Under the pieces are notes generated by a model, which made no database searches, was not told the origin of the DNA, and saw only the letters and a list, made by a program, of their open reading frames with translations. From Chondromyces crocatus (GTDB taxonomy: Bacteria > Myxococcota_A > Polyangia > Polyangiales > Polyangiaceae): DNA of 64,000 nt. Both the position numbers and the translations under genes were made by a program. Each line of letters begins with the position of its first letter. Within the stretch, counting starts at the first letter, position 1. This document shows positions 36,101 to 43,857 of this stretch, one piece after another. The DNA lies in contig NZ_CP012159.1 in assembly GCF_001189295.1 (NCBI RefSeq), forward strand, positions 6,340,525-6,404,524. Direction: 5' to 3'.

Positions 36101-37736
36101 ACGTGGTGAAGCCTGAAGCGAGGTTCCAGGAACCGACGGAGCCAGGGGCATCGGTCCAGGTCCCCGCGACCGGATCGTAGATCTCCGCCTCGCTCCAGCT
36201 CGGGTCCCAGTAACGGTCGCCGCCCACCACGAGCACCCGACCATCGGGAAGCAGCGTTGCGGAGTGGCCCCCTTCGTGAGAACGCTGCGGCCTGCTGACG
36301 ACCGTCCAGGTGTCGCCCGCAGGGTCGTAGACCTCGGCGGAGGCGGCGAAGACGCCGACGTATCCCCCGACGACCAGGACCTTCCCGTCCGCGAGCCGCG
36401 TCGCCGTGTGAGCGTGTCGATACGTGTTCGCAGCGGTCTCGGGGCTCCAGGTGTCGGTCGACGGATCGTAGACCTGGCTGCTCGTGTTGAGGGGTCTGTT
36501 GAGCCAGTTCGACCCCCCCGCCACGAGCACCCGTCCATCCTGGAGCAAGGTGGCGGAGTGGTGACGTCTCGTCGACGCCATGGGGGCAACGACCTTCCAG
36601 GCATTCGTGGCCGGATCGTAGATCTCCGCCGAGGCATAGAAGCGGTCACCGCTCCGCCCACCCACCACGAGCACCCGACCATCCAGGAGCAAGGTGGCGG
36701 TATGCCGGGTGCGCTGCGTGCTCATCGAAGGCGCAGCCGACCACCCCTGGTCCTCGGGATGGAAGAAGCGCACCGTCGACAGGCCTGCCGTCCGGTCCTC
36801 CGTGAACTCGGAATTCGGATGGCCATTCTGGATCGTCTGCTGCTCTCCGCCGGCGACGAGCACCCGCCCGTCCGGGAGCTCCGTGGCCGTGTGGAAGGCT
36901 CGCGCCTGGTCCATCGCCCCGACGACGACCCAGCTCGGATCGACCAGCACCGGCACCCCGGCCGCGCCGCGCACGAACAGCTCGATGCGCTCCCCGCGCG
37001 CCGCGAGCCGCACGTCGACCGGCCGCCCTCCCACGGCCACCGCTTCGGGCGCATCCACCCTCAGCCGAGGTGCTCCGAGCGCGTCCAGCACCTCGATCCC
37101 TGCGCCACGCTGCCGCAGCGAGGCCCCCTCCACCTCCCAGACCGCCGCCGGGGTCCCTTCCTTCACCCCTTGCTCGAAGAGCAGCCACTCCTCGACGCCT
37201 CCTGCCGTCACGGCCCAGAACGACGCGCCCCCTTCGCGCGGGTACACCACGGCGCTGCCCACGAGTGCGCCCTCTCCCGTCGCTCCGACCTCGCGGACCT
37301 TCGCCTCGAAGGCTGGCAGCGTGAAGCGAAGCGCCCCTTCTCCACGCCCGGGTAACGTCACCCGTAGCCCTTCTCTCGCGCCGTCCGCCATCCCCTCGAT
37401 CCCTGGCACCTCCCCCGCCGCGTCACGCCCGGTGGTCACCGCCAAGGGCGCGTTCCAGGTCACGAACCCTTCCGGCGACACACTGAACGCGGCGGCAGCG
37501 TCCAGGATGCGCGGTGCGTGCTCCGGGAACCGTGCCCGCAGATCGGCGCCTCGATCAGGTCCTCGATCCGAGCCTCGTTCGGACGGCTCGCGCTGCGGCT
37601 CGGACGTGCCGCACCCACCCAGCGCGAGCAGCGCTCCGAGCATCAGCCGCGCATACGGGGCGATCCGTGGCGTGACCGAGCGATCGTACCCTCCGTCCGC
37701 CCCGTCACTGCCTGGCCTGCAACGCCGACCCATCAT
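33114..37736 (-). CDS. Kelch/Cys-rich surface lipoprotein, paralogue 2
   Basis: 1540 residues and clearly homologous throughout to the gene directly downstream, with the same order: lipobox at Cys42, N-terminal domain, seven Kelch repeats, Cys-rich stalk, seven Kelch repeats, low-complexity linker, Arg-terminated hydrophobic tail (WPWCVLAGLLTLRRRHR). The linker differs, using TSGVGGATTSS repeats. The start context GGAGGTCAGC before ATG 37736 is nearly identical to that of paralogue 1. The pair arose by tandem duplication of a unit of about 4.7 kb. A role in cell-surface contact or matrix binding is inferred from the propeller-plus-stalk architecture. Confidence 0.78.
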   Translation of the reverse strand: MMGRRCRPGSDGADGGYDRSVTPRIAPYARLMLGALLALGGCGTSEPQREPSERGSDRGPDRGADLRARFPEHAPRILDAAAAFSVSPEGFVTWNAPLAVTTGRDAAGEVPGIEGMADGAREGLRVTLPGRGEGALRFTLPAFEAKVREVGATGEGALVGSAVVYPREGGASFWAVTAGGVEEWLLFEQGVKEGTPAAVWEVEGASLRQRGAGIEVLDALGAPRLRVDAPEAVAVGGRPVDVRLAARGERIELFVRGAAGVPVLVDPSWVVVGAMDQARAFHTATELPDGRVLVAGGEQQTIQNGHPNSEFTEDRTAGLSTVRFFHPEDQGWSAAPSMSTQRTRHTATLLLDGRVLVVGGRSGDRFYASAEIYDPATNAWKVVAPMASTRRHHSATLLQDGRVLVAGGSNWLNRPLNTSSQVYDPSTDTWSPETAANTYRHAHTATRLADGKVLVVGGYVGVFAASAEVYDPAGDTWTVVSRPQRSHEGGHSATLLPDGRVLVVGGDRYWDPSWSEAEIYDPVAGTWTDAPGSVGSWNLASGFTTYGIRGRPAVTLPGGKLLLTGGQEYVFRNCGTASCEKTTFYDRLSRTEVFDPATLGWSLGPAMSAPHGMHTATLLASGKVLVTGGYSSAPNLRLIPSNRVELLALVDPGTPCAAASDCAGAACVDGVCCDTTCAGPCEACSVAAGAMIDGVCAPISGPPCDDGNGCTQADTCDAGACVGAPVADGVACDDGTSCTAGDVCAGGVCTGAPVLEGTPCDDGDACTQVDTCSGGACVGGAPVVCTSTGDCDVARCHPATGLCMHVPAAGGTPCDDGVLCTHTDECQGGVCAGTAVTCTPSSTCQIATCDPGTGGCVEAPRDDGESCNDGDGCTLVDTCLDGVCGGGEPKVCPVARSCLVAPCISPSGGCAQPVFRPDGSPCPDPTSSRWVPVAPMAEGRVYHTATELLDGTVLVVGAGFPVSETVWTGATYLASAERYDPVTDTWSSAGTLTTARGLHTATRLPDGTVLVAGGRGASQTATAERYDPGSNTWSVVTSMNVARGQHAATLLPNEKVFVVGGKPHTSHLELFDPVTGTWALASSNHFDVGCLAVPLLDGRVLVVNAARAPYDIYDPVADTWAQTGMARILPKPTATRLPSGKVLVLGSDLITNGGREGWLLNPVTKGFNETSSMLGLRSEHGAALLQDGTVLVMGGRGANLTLSRITERYDEASNKWRPDAPLEKGVYRHTTTRLADGRVLIVGGCTSSCGTNEAWIYEPGSVFAGEGVCSQSVCVAGGGSGSGGSGGSGGSGGGEGVGGSHGVGAGGGAGGSGGPGGAGGHGADGGGSGATGGGAGAGTGGTAAGGGAGGDVSTSGTGGATTSSSTSGVGGATTSSTSGVGGATTSSTSGVGGATTSSTSGVGGATSSSGTSGVGGATSSSGATTTGTGGQGTDEEDAAVSPEGGHTIIRFCGVGRSSGIAGIWPWCVLAGLLTLRRRHRTERSQLRMAPRRRSIRSRQRTPSIRTPGVQEATSARSGRSVSRRFMGPLAGAATRTDGTG

Positions 37737-38069
37737 GCTGACCTCCACGGCACGCGGTGACTCGCCACCAGGGCGCTGTGCACGCTCCCGGACCTCTGGT
37801 GCGCGCCACCGCCCGTTCATTCACCGGGGCGGGACGCACCTCCTGGTCGTGCGTCGCCGGTCCGCGCTCGGTGGCCTCCTCGTCGCGCCTGGCGCAGCGC
37901 GTAACCCGGCGGCCCCACGCCGTCCGCATCGCTGGACGGGTTCACCGTGGCGCGGAGGGATCCGAAGCTGCCTCGGATCCGACCGATCCCGCCAGGGGCT
38001 TGTGCGTGTTCGGCGCGTCCTGCACGCTCTCCAACGACAGGCCGGTTCGAACCATGCCGGGCGCGAGGT
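37737..38069. other. 333-bp spacer upstream of the Kelch pair
   Basis: Non-coding spacer between the epimerase stop and the paralogue 2 start, both on the minus strand. It contains the dyad at 37958-37980 and presumably the promoter of the Kelch pair, which I cannot place by eye. No conserved ORF. Confidence 0.45.
37958..37980 (-). terminator. 8-bp perfect dyad, probable terminator of the epimerase gene
   Basis: GGATCCGA and TCGGATCC flank a 7-base loop. It lies about 90 bp after the epimerase stop codon in the direction of transcription. There is no U-run, which is common in high-GC genomes. Confidence 0.4.
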
Positions 38070-39005
38070 TCATCCTCTGCGTCCATGGTGCATGGTGCCG
38101 AGCTGCCGGCATGGTCCTCTGAAGGCTTCGATGAGCTTCGCCAGCCCCGCCTCGATCGACACCTGGGCTTCCCAGCCGAGGATCTCCTTCGCTCGCTGCG
38201 GGGAGCCGTGAAAGTGCGATACGTCGAAGTCGCGGGGCGCCGCCTCGACCACCTCGGCCCCCGTCCCGGCGAGGGTCACGGCGAGCCTGGCCAGCGCGCC
38301 GAGCGTCGTGGGGATGCCCGTGACCAGGTGCACCGGCGGGAGCTTGCCCTCTCCCCCCTCCAGCGCCGCGACGAGGCCCACGAGCCCGCGCACCGTATCG
38401 CTCAGATGCGTGAAGTCGAACGTGTTGCCGGCGCCGTCCACGCGCAGTTGCCCACGGAGGAGCGCCGCGCGTGCGAACGCCGGGACGACCCGATCGGGGT
38501 GATCTTCGGGGCTCCCGTAGACGTTGGAGAGGCGGACCACGGCCGTGCGCAGTCCGGCTTCCCTGACCTCCTCGAGCAGGCGCTCCCCCATGACCTTCGA
38601 GCGGCCGTAGACGTTCAACGGGGCGAGCGGTGCGTCCTCGGAGACCGGCACGTCGCGGGGTTGCCCGTAGACTTCTCGGCTGCTCGCGAACAGCACCCAG
38701 GGTCGATGCTGGGCCCCGAGGGCGGCGGTGAGCACGTTCCCCGTGCCACCCACGTTCGTCTCCCAGCACCCCTGCGGATCCTGCTCGCCCCAGATCACCC
38801 GCGACACGGCGGCGAGATGCACGACCCCCACGCAGTCCCTCATCCGTTCCCGGACGGTCTCCAGCACGCGGACATCGCCCTGTCCGATTCCTGCTCTCGC
38901 CCGGAGGTCGAGCCCGCGGATCTCGAAGCCAGACGCGACGAGCGACTGCCCCAGCGCGCGGCCGATCAGTCCTTCGGAACCCGTGATGAGGAGAGGCCGA
39001 CCCAC
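38070..39005 (-). CDS. extended SDR NAD(P)-dependent sugar epimerase/dehydratase
   Basis: 311 residues. An N-terminal Rossmann motif LLITGSEGLIGRALG (GxxGxxG), VVHLAAVS, the catalytic Ser/Tyr/Lys set (FASSREVYGQ, then NVYGRSKVMGE with YxxxK) and VVRLSNVYGSPEDHPDRVVP place it in the extended short-chain dehydrogenase family of nucleotide-sugar epimerases and dehydratases. The likely substrate is a UDP- or dTDP-sugar for surface polysaccharide. The start is GTG 39005, which opens directly into the Rossmann motif. It is not evidently part of a sugar cluster in this window. Confidence 0.82.
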   Translation of the reverse strand: MGRPLLITGSEGLIGRALGQSLVASGFEIRGLDLRARAGIGQGDVRVLETVRERMRDCVGVVHLAAVSRVIWGEQDPQGCWETNVGGTGNVLTAALGAQHRPWVLFASSREVYGQPRDVPVSEDAPLAPLNVYGRSKVMGERLLEEVREAGLRTAVVRLSNVYGSPEDHPDRVVPAFARAALLRGQLRVDGAGNTFDFTHLSDTVRGLVGLVAALEGGEGKLPPVHLVTGIPTTLGALARLAVTLAGTGAEVVEAAPRDFDVSHFHGSPQRAKEILGWEAQVSIEAGLAKLIEAFRGPCRQLGTMHHGRRG

Positions 39006-39215
39006 GCCTCACCGCTACCACACGAACCCGGCGCCACGCAGTGGCCGCGCTCACGCCGCGTGGAGAGCGTGCTGGGACGCGGCTCCCTCGTGTATGCGGC
39101 GAGAACTTTGGCTAGTGTTCAATCGGGGAGTCGCGCGCCCTCGCATCGAAGTCGGATCGATCCCGCGCGCGTTCCCTGCGCACCCATTCAACCTCAAGCG
39201 ACCCGTCAAAGGACC

Positions 39216-40070
39216 ATGCGCTCCAAATCCCTTTCTTTCGTGGCAGCAGCAGCGTTGCTCTTCACCGTTTCGTGCAGCACCGTCCGGGAGACTCGCCCCC
39301 TTGCTTATGGGGGCGAGGACGGTGCCTTCACCATCGCTCCGATCGAGAACATCCTGATCCAGCGTGGCTACACGCCCTCCTGTCGCGCGCGGGAGTGGTG
39401 CAAGTTTTCCCAGAACGCCGACGTGACCATCCACTTCAAGGTGAAGGGCACCAAGGTCGTGCTGGCGGTCGACGTCTCGAAGAAGCTCCCCGAAGCCAAG
39501 CGTGCGGAGCTGAACGACGCCGGCATGAAGCTCGGCCAGGAGATCTTCGAGGAAGCGAACGCCAAGGCCATGGCCTCGGAGCAGGCCAAGGCGGACGCGA
39601 AGAAGGCAGAGGACGCGCGCGCGGCGCAGAACAAGCCGGCCCCCTCCGAAGACAAGGGGGGCGGGTTCCTCGGAGCGCTGTCCTCGGCGCTGAACTCTGG
39701 CGTGAGCGTGAGCGGTGGTGCATCCGGCGGCTCCGGGATGCCGAGCATGCCGAGCATGCCGACGATGCCGAGCATGCCGACCGTGGGAGGAGCGCAAAGC
39801 TCTTCTGGAGCCAGAGCGGGAAATGCGGGGGGCGGGTCCAGCTCCGGCTCCAGCTCCGGGTCCAGCTCGGCCTCGTGCTGCATCAACAAGGCCTTCTACG
39901 AGTGCCCCTCGGTCGCCGCCGTGAACAAGTGCTCGGGCAATTTCATGGCGTGCATGTCGAAGTGTGGCTTCGGCGGCGATTTCAGCTGCGCGGAGGCATG
40001 CCAGAAGGATCACCCGATGGATCCGTCGGACTGCCGCCGGGACACGTCCCGCGACGGCACCTGCGGCTGA
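39216..40070 (+). CDS. lipoprotein with Met/Pro and Ser/Gly repeats and Cys-rich C-terminus
   Basis: 284 residues. The signal peptide ends in LLFTVSC (lipobox). A domain of about 80 residues with two early cysteines (TPSCRAREWCKF) precedes a charged helix (EANAKAMASEQAKADAKKAE). Then come a short Met-Pro-Ser repeat (PSMPSMPTMPSMPT), a Ser/Gly-rich linker and a compact C-terminal domain with about ten cysteines (ASCCINKAFYEC; CMSKCGFGGDFSCAEAC), probably disulfide-knotted. Function unknown. The ATG at 39216 follows an AAAGGA ribosome-binding site. It lies just before the repeat array but shows no sequence link to it. Confidence 0.65.
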   Translation: MRSKSLSFVAAAALLFTVSCSTVRETRPLAYGGEDGAFTIAPIENILIQRGYTPSCRAREWCKFSQNADVTIHFKVKGTKVVLAVDVSKKLPEAKRAELNDAGMKLGQEIFEEANAKAMASEQAKADAKKAEDARAAQNKPAPSEDKGGGFLGALSSALNSGVSVSGGASGGSGMPSMPSMPTMPSMPTVGGAQSSSGARAGNAGGGSSSGSSSGSSSASCCINKAFYECPSVAAVNKCSGNFMACMSKCGFGGDFSCAEACQKDHPMDPSDCRRDTSRDGTCG

Positions 40071-40540
40071 AGCGCAGACACGAACCAGGGACGGATGGTG
40101 ACGGAGGGCCTCTGTGCGACGCCACGAGTTCGGCCCTCACTCCTTCCCCATCTCGACGGCGCATGCCTTCTCGACGATGCATGAGAGCGACAGCCTGGAG
40201 GCTCAGGCGCGCGCTCTCCCTTCACCGTATGCGCGTGGACGGATCGAGCCTGGATTTCAGGCGCCCGCGGACCTCTGAGCGCCCAAAATCGCACATGACG
40301 AGCGCGTTATATAAAGTGTTCGTTATATAGTGCGGCCGTTAAACTCGCAGACGCCGCTTCGCAGTCCCTGTCGTCTCGCCTCTGAGACGCACACCAGAAC
40401 CGAACCGCTTTCATGGGTCCGGCTGAGCGAGAGAGGGTGGGATGACAGCAACCCAGGTCCCGCCTCGTGCAGGGGCGCTGCGCCAACGCGGTTGGCCCAT
40501 CATCTGGTTGTTTGGCAAACAATTGTTCATGCTTCCCCCA
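40071..40540. other. 470-bp spacer leading into the repeat array
   Basis: No conserved ORF is supported. It includes an AT-rich patch with the 9-bp direct repeat CGTTATATA at 40305-40329 and, near its end, small dyads GTTTG-G-CAAAC and AACAATTGTT at about 40508-40527, immediately before the first hairpin unit. Confidence 0.5.
40305..40329. repeat. 9-bp direct repeat CGTTATATA
   Basis: Two perfect copies (40305-40313 and 40321-40329) separated by 7 bp, giving a 16-bp period in a strongly AT-rich island of otherwise GC-rich DNA. It could be a promoter or operator, or a scar of a small insertion. Confidence 0.5.
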
Positions 40541-41279
40541 GCACGAGGTCGTGCTTCCCCCAGCACGAGGTCGTGCTTCCCCAAGCACGTGGACGTGCTT
40601 CCCCAAGCACGTGGACGTGCTTCCCCAAGCACGAGGACGTGCTTCCCCAAGCACGAGGACGTGCTTCCCCCAGCACGAGGTCGTGCTTCCCCAAGCACGA
40701 GGTCGTGCTTCCCCCAGCACGAGGTCGTGCTTCCCCCAGCACGAGGTCGTGCTTCCCCAAGCACGAGGTCGTGCTTCCCCAAGCACGAGGTCGTGCTTCC
40801 CCCAGCACGAGGTCGTGCTTCCCCAAGCACGAGGTCGTGCTTCCCCCAGCACGAGGTCGTGCTTCCCCCAGCACGAGGTCGTGCTTCCCCCAGCACGAGG
40901 TCGTGCTTCCCCCAGCACGAAGGCGTGCTTCCCCAAACACGAGGTCGTGCTTCCCCCAGCACGAGGTCGTGCTTCCCCCAGCACGTGGACGTGCTTCCCC
41001 AGCACGTGGACGTGCTTCCCCCAGCACGTGGACGTGCTTCCCCGAGCACGAAGGCGTGCTTCCCCCAGCACGTGGACGTGCTTCCCCGAGCACGAAGGCG
41101 TGCTTCCCCCAGCACGAAGGCGTGCTTCCCCCAGCACGTGGACGTGCTTCCCCCAGCACGAAGGCGTGCTTCCCCGAGCACGTGGACGTGCTTCCCCGAG
41201 CACGAAGGCGTGCTTCCCCCAGCACGTGGACGTGCTTCCCCCAGCACGAAGGCGCACTTCCCCGAGCACATCGACGTGC
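40541..41279. repeat. 34-unit tandem array of 22-bp hairpin repeats
   Basis: 34 units at an exact 22-bp period, with one 21-bp unit near 40981-41001. Each unit is a 14-bp near-perfect dyad followed by an 8-bp linker TTCCCC(C/A/G)A. There are four dyad types: GCACGAGGTCGTGC (14 copies, mostly in the left half), GCACGTGGACGTGC (9 copies), GCACGAAGGCGTGC (6) and GCACGAGGACGTGC (2), plus three degenerate edge or variant units. The first two types differ by a compensatory A-T to T-A swap that keeps the 6-bp stem. In the right half the types alternate, hinting at 44-bp higher-order units. There are no unique spacers, so this is not a CRISPR. It may be an array of protein-binding sites, a structured RNA or a selfish repeat. 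Confidence 0.92.
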
Positions 41280-41495
41280 TCGAGGAAGCACGCCCTCGAC
41301 GGCTCGACCTCGACGCTGGGGCCCTGTGACTGGACAGTGTCGCGCGCCCGCTGCTAGCCTTCCTCCCGATGAGTAGCCACCCACGCTCCACCGGGTTTTG
41401 CCGAGCGTTCGGGTGAAGAAGACGCCTTCGGGGGGCAGGTCTGCGCTGGCGGCGCGCTGTACGGATGGCGACCGGTCCAAGCCTGGGATTTGACG
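41280..41495. other. 216-bp spacer between the repeat array and the ATPase
   Basis: It begins with a degenerate trailing repeat unit (about 41280-41292) and then unique GC-rich sequence with no supported ORF. It presumably contains the ATPase promoter; GGGA lies about ten bases before the ATG. Confidence 0.4.
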
Positions 41496-43847
41496 ATGAT
41501 CTCGTTCCGTTTCCTGATCGACGCAGGTCGCGCCGCGGTCGACGAGCTGGACCAGCTCGCCGACCAGGTGGTGGTCCTCAGCGACACGCGCTTGAAGCCG
41601 CTCCGAAAGGGCGCGGTGGCGGCGGGGAGCGTCGCCGTCGCCGAAGCCGAAGCGCCCGTGAATGGCAGGAGCGCCGCGCCGGTGAACGGCAAGACAACGG
41701 TGATCGAGCAGCTCGACGGGTTTGCCGACCACCTGGTGTTCCTCCACCAGCAGCACGTGACCCCCGTGCTCGACCGCACCGTCGAGGCCACCGGGCAGAC
41801 GGTGGACGAGGTCCGGGAGACCTTGCACCAGAAGGCATCCGAGATCGACGAGCGCTACCAGCGGTTCATGCGCGACCGCTTCGACCCCCTCTTCGGGCGC
41901 TCGCGCAGCGAGCAGCTCGACGAGATGGCCTCGGAGGGGGTCACCATCAGCCCCCGCGAGCGCTGGCTGAACCGGCGCATCGCGTTCTCCACGGCGACCC
42001 TCGGCGCGGTGATCGTGGGGACCACGGTCTTCCCCCCGTCCCTGGTCGTCACCATTCCCCTCGCCTTCAGCCTCATGTTCCCGATCTACGGGATCGCCGT
42101 CCGCGCGTTGAAGGAGCGGAAGGTCAACTACCACGTCCTCAGCGCGGTCAACGTGACCGGCATCTGGCTCGGCGGGTTCTATGCGCCGGCGACGCTCTCG
42201 GCGCTGCTCTATTACCTGGGCGAGAAGCTCCTGGTGATCACCCAGGATCGCTCGCACAAGGGGCTGATCCAGGTCTTCTCCAAGCAGCCGCTCTCGGTGT
42301 GGCTACTGGTGGACGACGACGAGATCGAGGTCCCCTTCGACCAGATCCTGCCCGGGGACGTGATCGTCGTCGGCGCTGGACAGTTCATGCCGGTGGACGG
42401 CGAGGTGCTCGAAGGCGTGGCGTCGATCGATCAGCAGATGCTGACCGGCGAGGCGCAGCCGATCGAGAAGACCGTGGGCTCGCTGGTGTACGCCTCGACG
42501 GTGGTGCTGTCGGGCAAGGTCCACGTGCGCGTGGACAAGGCGGGCCGGGACACGGTGGCCGCCAACATCGGCGAGGTGCTGAACCGGACGGCCAGCTACC
42601 AGGCCTCCCTCCAGTCCAAGGGGACGATGCTGGCGCATGCGTGCGCGCCGCCGACGCTGGCCCTGGGGGGCCTCGCCTGGGCGGTGTTCGGCGGGGAGAG
42701 CGCGCTGGCGGTGCTGAACTCGTCGTTCGGCGTCAACGTGCGCATCACGGCGCCGATCGCGATGCTGAACCTGCTCAACATCGCGTCCCGCAACGCGATC
42801 CTGGTGAAGGACGGGCGCTCGCTGGAGCTGCTCCACGACGTGGACACGGTCGTGTTCGACAAGACGGGGACGCTCACTACTGGCGAGCCGAGCGTCGCCG
42901 CGATCCGCGGTCTGAACGGGCTCGGCGAGAACGAGCTGCTCACCCTGGCGGCAGCCGCGGAGCACCGGCAGAGCCACCCCATCGCGCGCGCGATCGTGGC
43001 CGAAGCCGCCGCGCGCGGGCTCTCTCTGCCGCAGATCGAGGACGCCCACTACGAGCTGGGCTACGGCATCAAGGTCACGATCGGGGAGAAGCTCGTGCGG
43101 GTGGGCAGCGACCGCTTCATGGGCCTGGAGGGCATCGAGGTGCCCCCCGAGGTCCAGGCGCGTCAGGAAGCGTCGCACCAGCACGGTCACTCGATGGTTC
43201 TGGTGGCCGTGGACGGGCAGCTCGCGGGCACGATCGAGCTCCAGCCGACGATCCGGCCCGAGGCCGCGTCGGTGATCCGGGCCTTGCACGCGCGCGGCCT
43301 CCAGGTGTCGATCATCTCCGGCGATCAGGAGGAGCCGACGCGCCGGCTGGCCGAGCAGCTCGGGCTCGATCGCTACTTTGCCAACGTGCTGCCGGAGGGC
43401 AAGGCGGACCTCGTGGAGCAGCTCCAGGCGGAAGGGCGCGCGGTGTGCTTCGTCGGCGATGGGATCAACGACTCCATCGCGCTGAAGAAGGCGAACGTGT
43501 CGGTCTCCTTGCGCGGTGCCACGACGGTGGCGACCGACACGGCGCAGGTGGTGTTGATGGATCAGAGCCTGGAGAAGCTGACGAAGCTCTTCGAGCTGGC
43601 CGAGGAGATGGACAAGGTCTTGAAGGCGGGGTTCGTGGTGGGGGTCGTGCCCGGCGTGATCAACATCGCCGGGGTCTTCCTCCTGCACTGGGGGCTCTAC
43701 CAGGCGATCCTGTTCGCCCCCATCGGGCTCCTGGCAAGCCTCGGCGTCGGCGCCTACCCGCTGCTGAAGCACCGGAACGAGCTGCGCGCGACCGATGGGG
43801 CCCAGAAGGCGCCGCTTCCTCCGGAGCCGAGCGGTCCGCACGCCTGA
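41496..43847 (+). CDS. P1B-like P-type ATPase lacking the CPC metal motif
   Basis: 783 residues. The P-type ATPase core is complete: TGEAQPIEK (actuator), VVFDKTGTLTTGEP (phosphorylation Asp), RQSHPIARAIV (the SHP nucleotide motif of heavy-metal pumps) and GDGINDSIALKKANVSVS (hinge). However, TM6, which in metal pumps carries CPC, reads VRITAPIAMLNLLNIAS, so the canonical metal ligands are missing. No N-terminal HMA domain is present; instead an unusual helical region of about 170 residues opens the protein. The TTG at 41490 is an alternative start. The substrate is therefore unclear. The gene follows the hairpin array (gap about 216 bp) and converges on the methyltransferase gene. Confidence 0.8.
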   Translation: MISFRFLIDAGRAAVDELDQLADQVVVLSDTRLKPLRKGAVAAGSVAVAEAEAPVNGRSAAPVNGKTTVIEQLDGFADHLVFLHQQHVTPVLDRTVEATGQTVDEVRETLHQKASEIDERYQRFMRDRFDPLFGRSRSEQLDEMASEGVTISPRERWLNRRIAFSTATLGAVIVGTTVFPPSLVVTIPLAFSLMFPIYGIAVRALKERKVNYHVLSAVNVTGIWLGGFYAPATLSALLYYLGEKLLVITQDRSHKGLIQVFSKQPLSVWLLVDDDEIEVPFDQILPGDVIVVGAGQFMPVDGEVLEGVASIDQQMLTGEAQPIEKTVGSLVYASTVVLSGKVHVRVDKAGRDTVAANIGEVLNRTASYQASLQSKGTMLAHACAPPTLALGGLAWAVFGGESALAVLNSSFGVNVRITAPIAMLNLLNIASRNAILVKDGRSLELLHDVDTVVFDKTGTLTTGEPSVAAIRGLNGLGENELLTLAAAAEHRQSHPIARAIVAEAAARGLSLPQIEDAHYELGYGIKVTIGEKLVRVGSDRFMGLEGIEVPPEVQARQEASHQHGHSMVLVAVDGQLAGTIELQPTIRPEAASVIRALHARGLQVSIISGDQEEPTRRLAEQLGLDRYFANVLPEGKADLVEQLQAEGRAVCFVGDGINDSIALKKANVSVSLRGATTVATDTAQVVLMDQSLEKLTKLFELAEEMDKVLKAGFVVGVVPGVINIAGVFLLHWGLYQAILFAPIGLLASLGVGAYPLLKHRNELRATDGAQKAPLPPEPSGPHA

Positions 43848-43857
43848 GCCGCTGGGA

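Noticed and set aside
38044-38053. tRNA T-arm-like GGTTCGAACC
   Set aside because: It is only a 10-bp palindrome; no acceptor, D or anticodon stems fit around it.
40541-41279. CRISPR array
   Set aside because: Units are contiguous 22-bp repeats with no unique spacers, and no cas genes are near.
40307-41391. Repeat proteins encoded in the array (about 300-350 residues in each frame)
   Set aside because: All six frames are open with equivalent repeats, there is no ribosome-binding site, and the flanking residues look non-coding.
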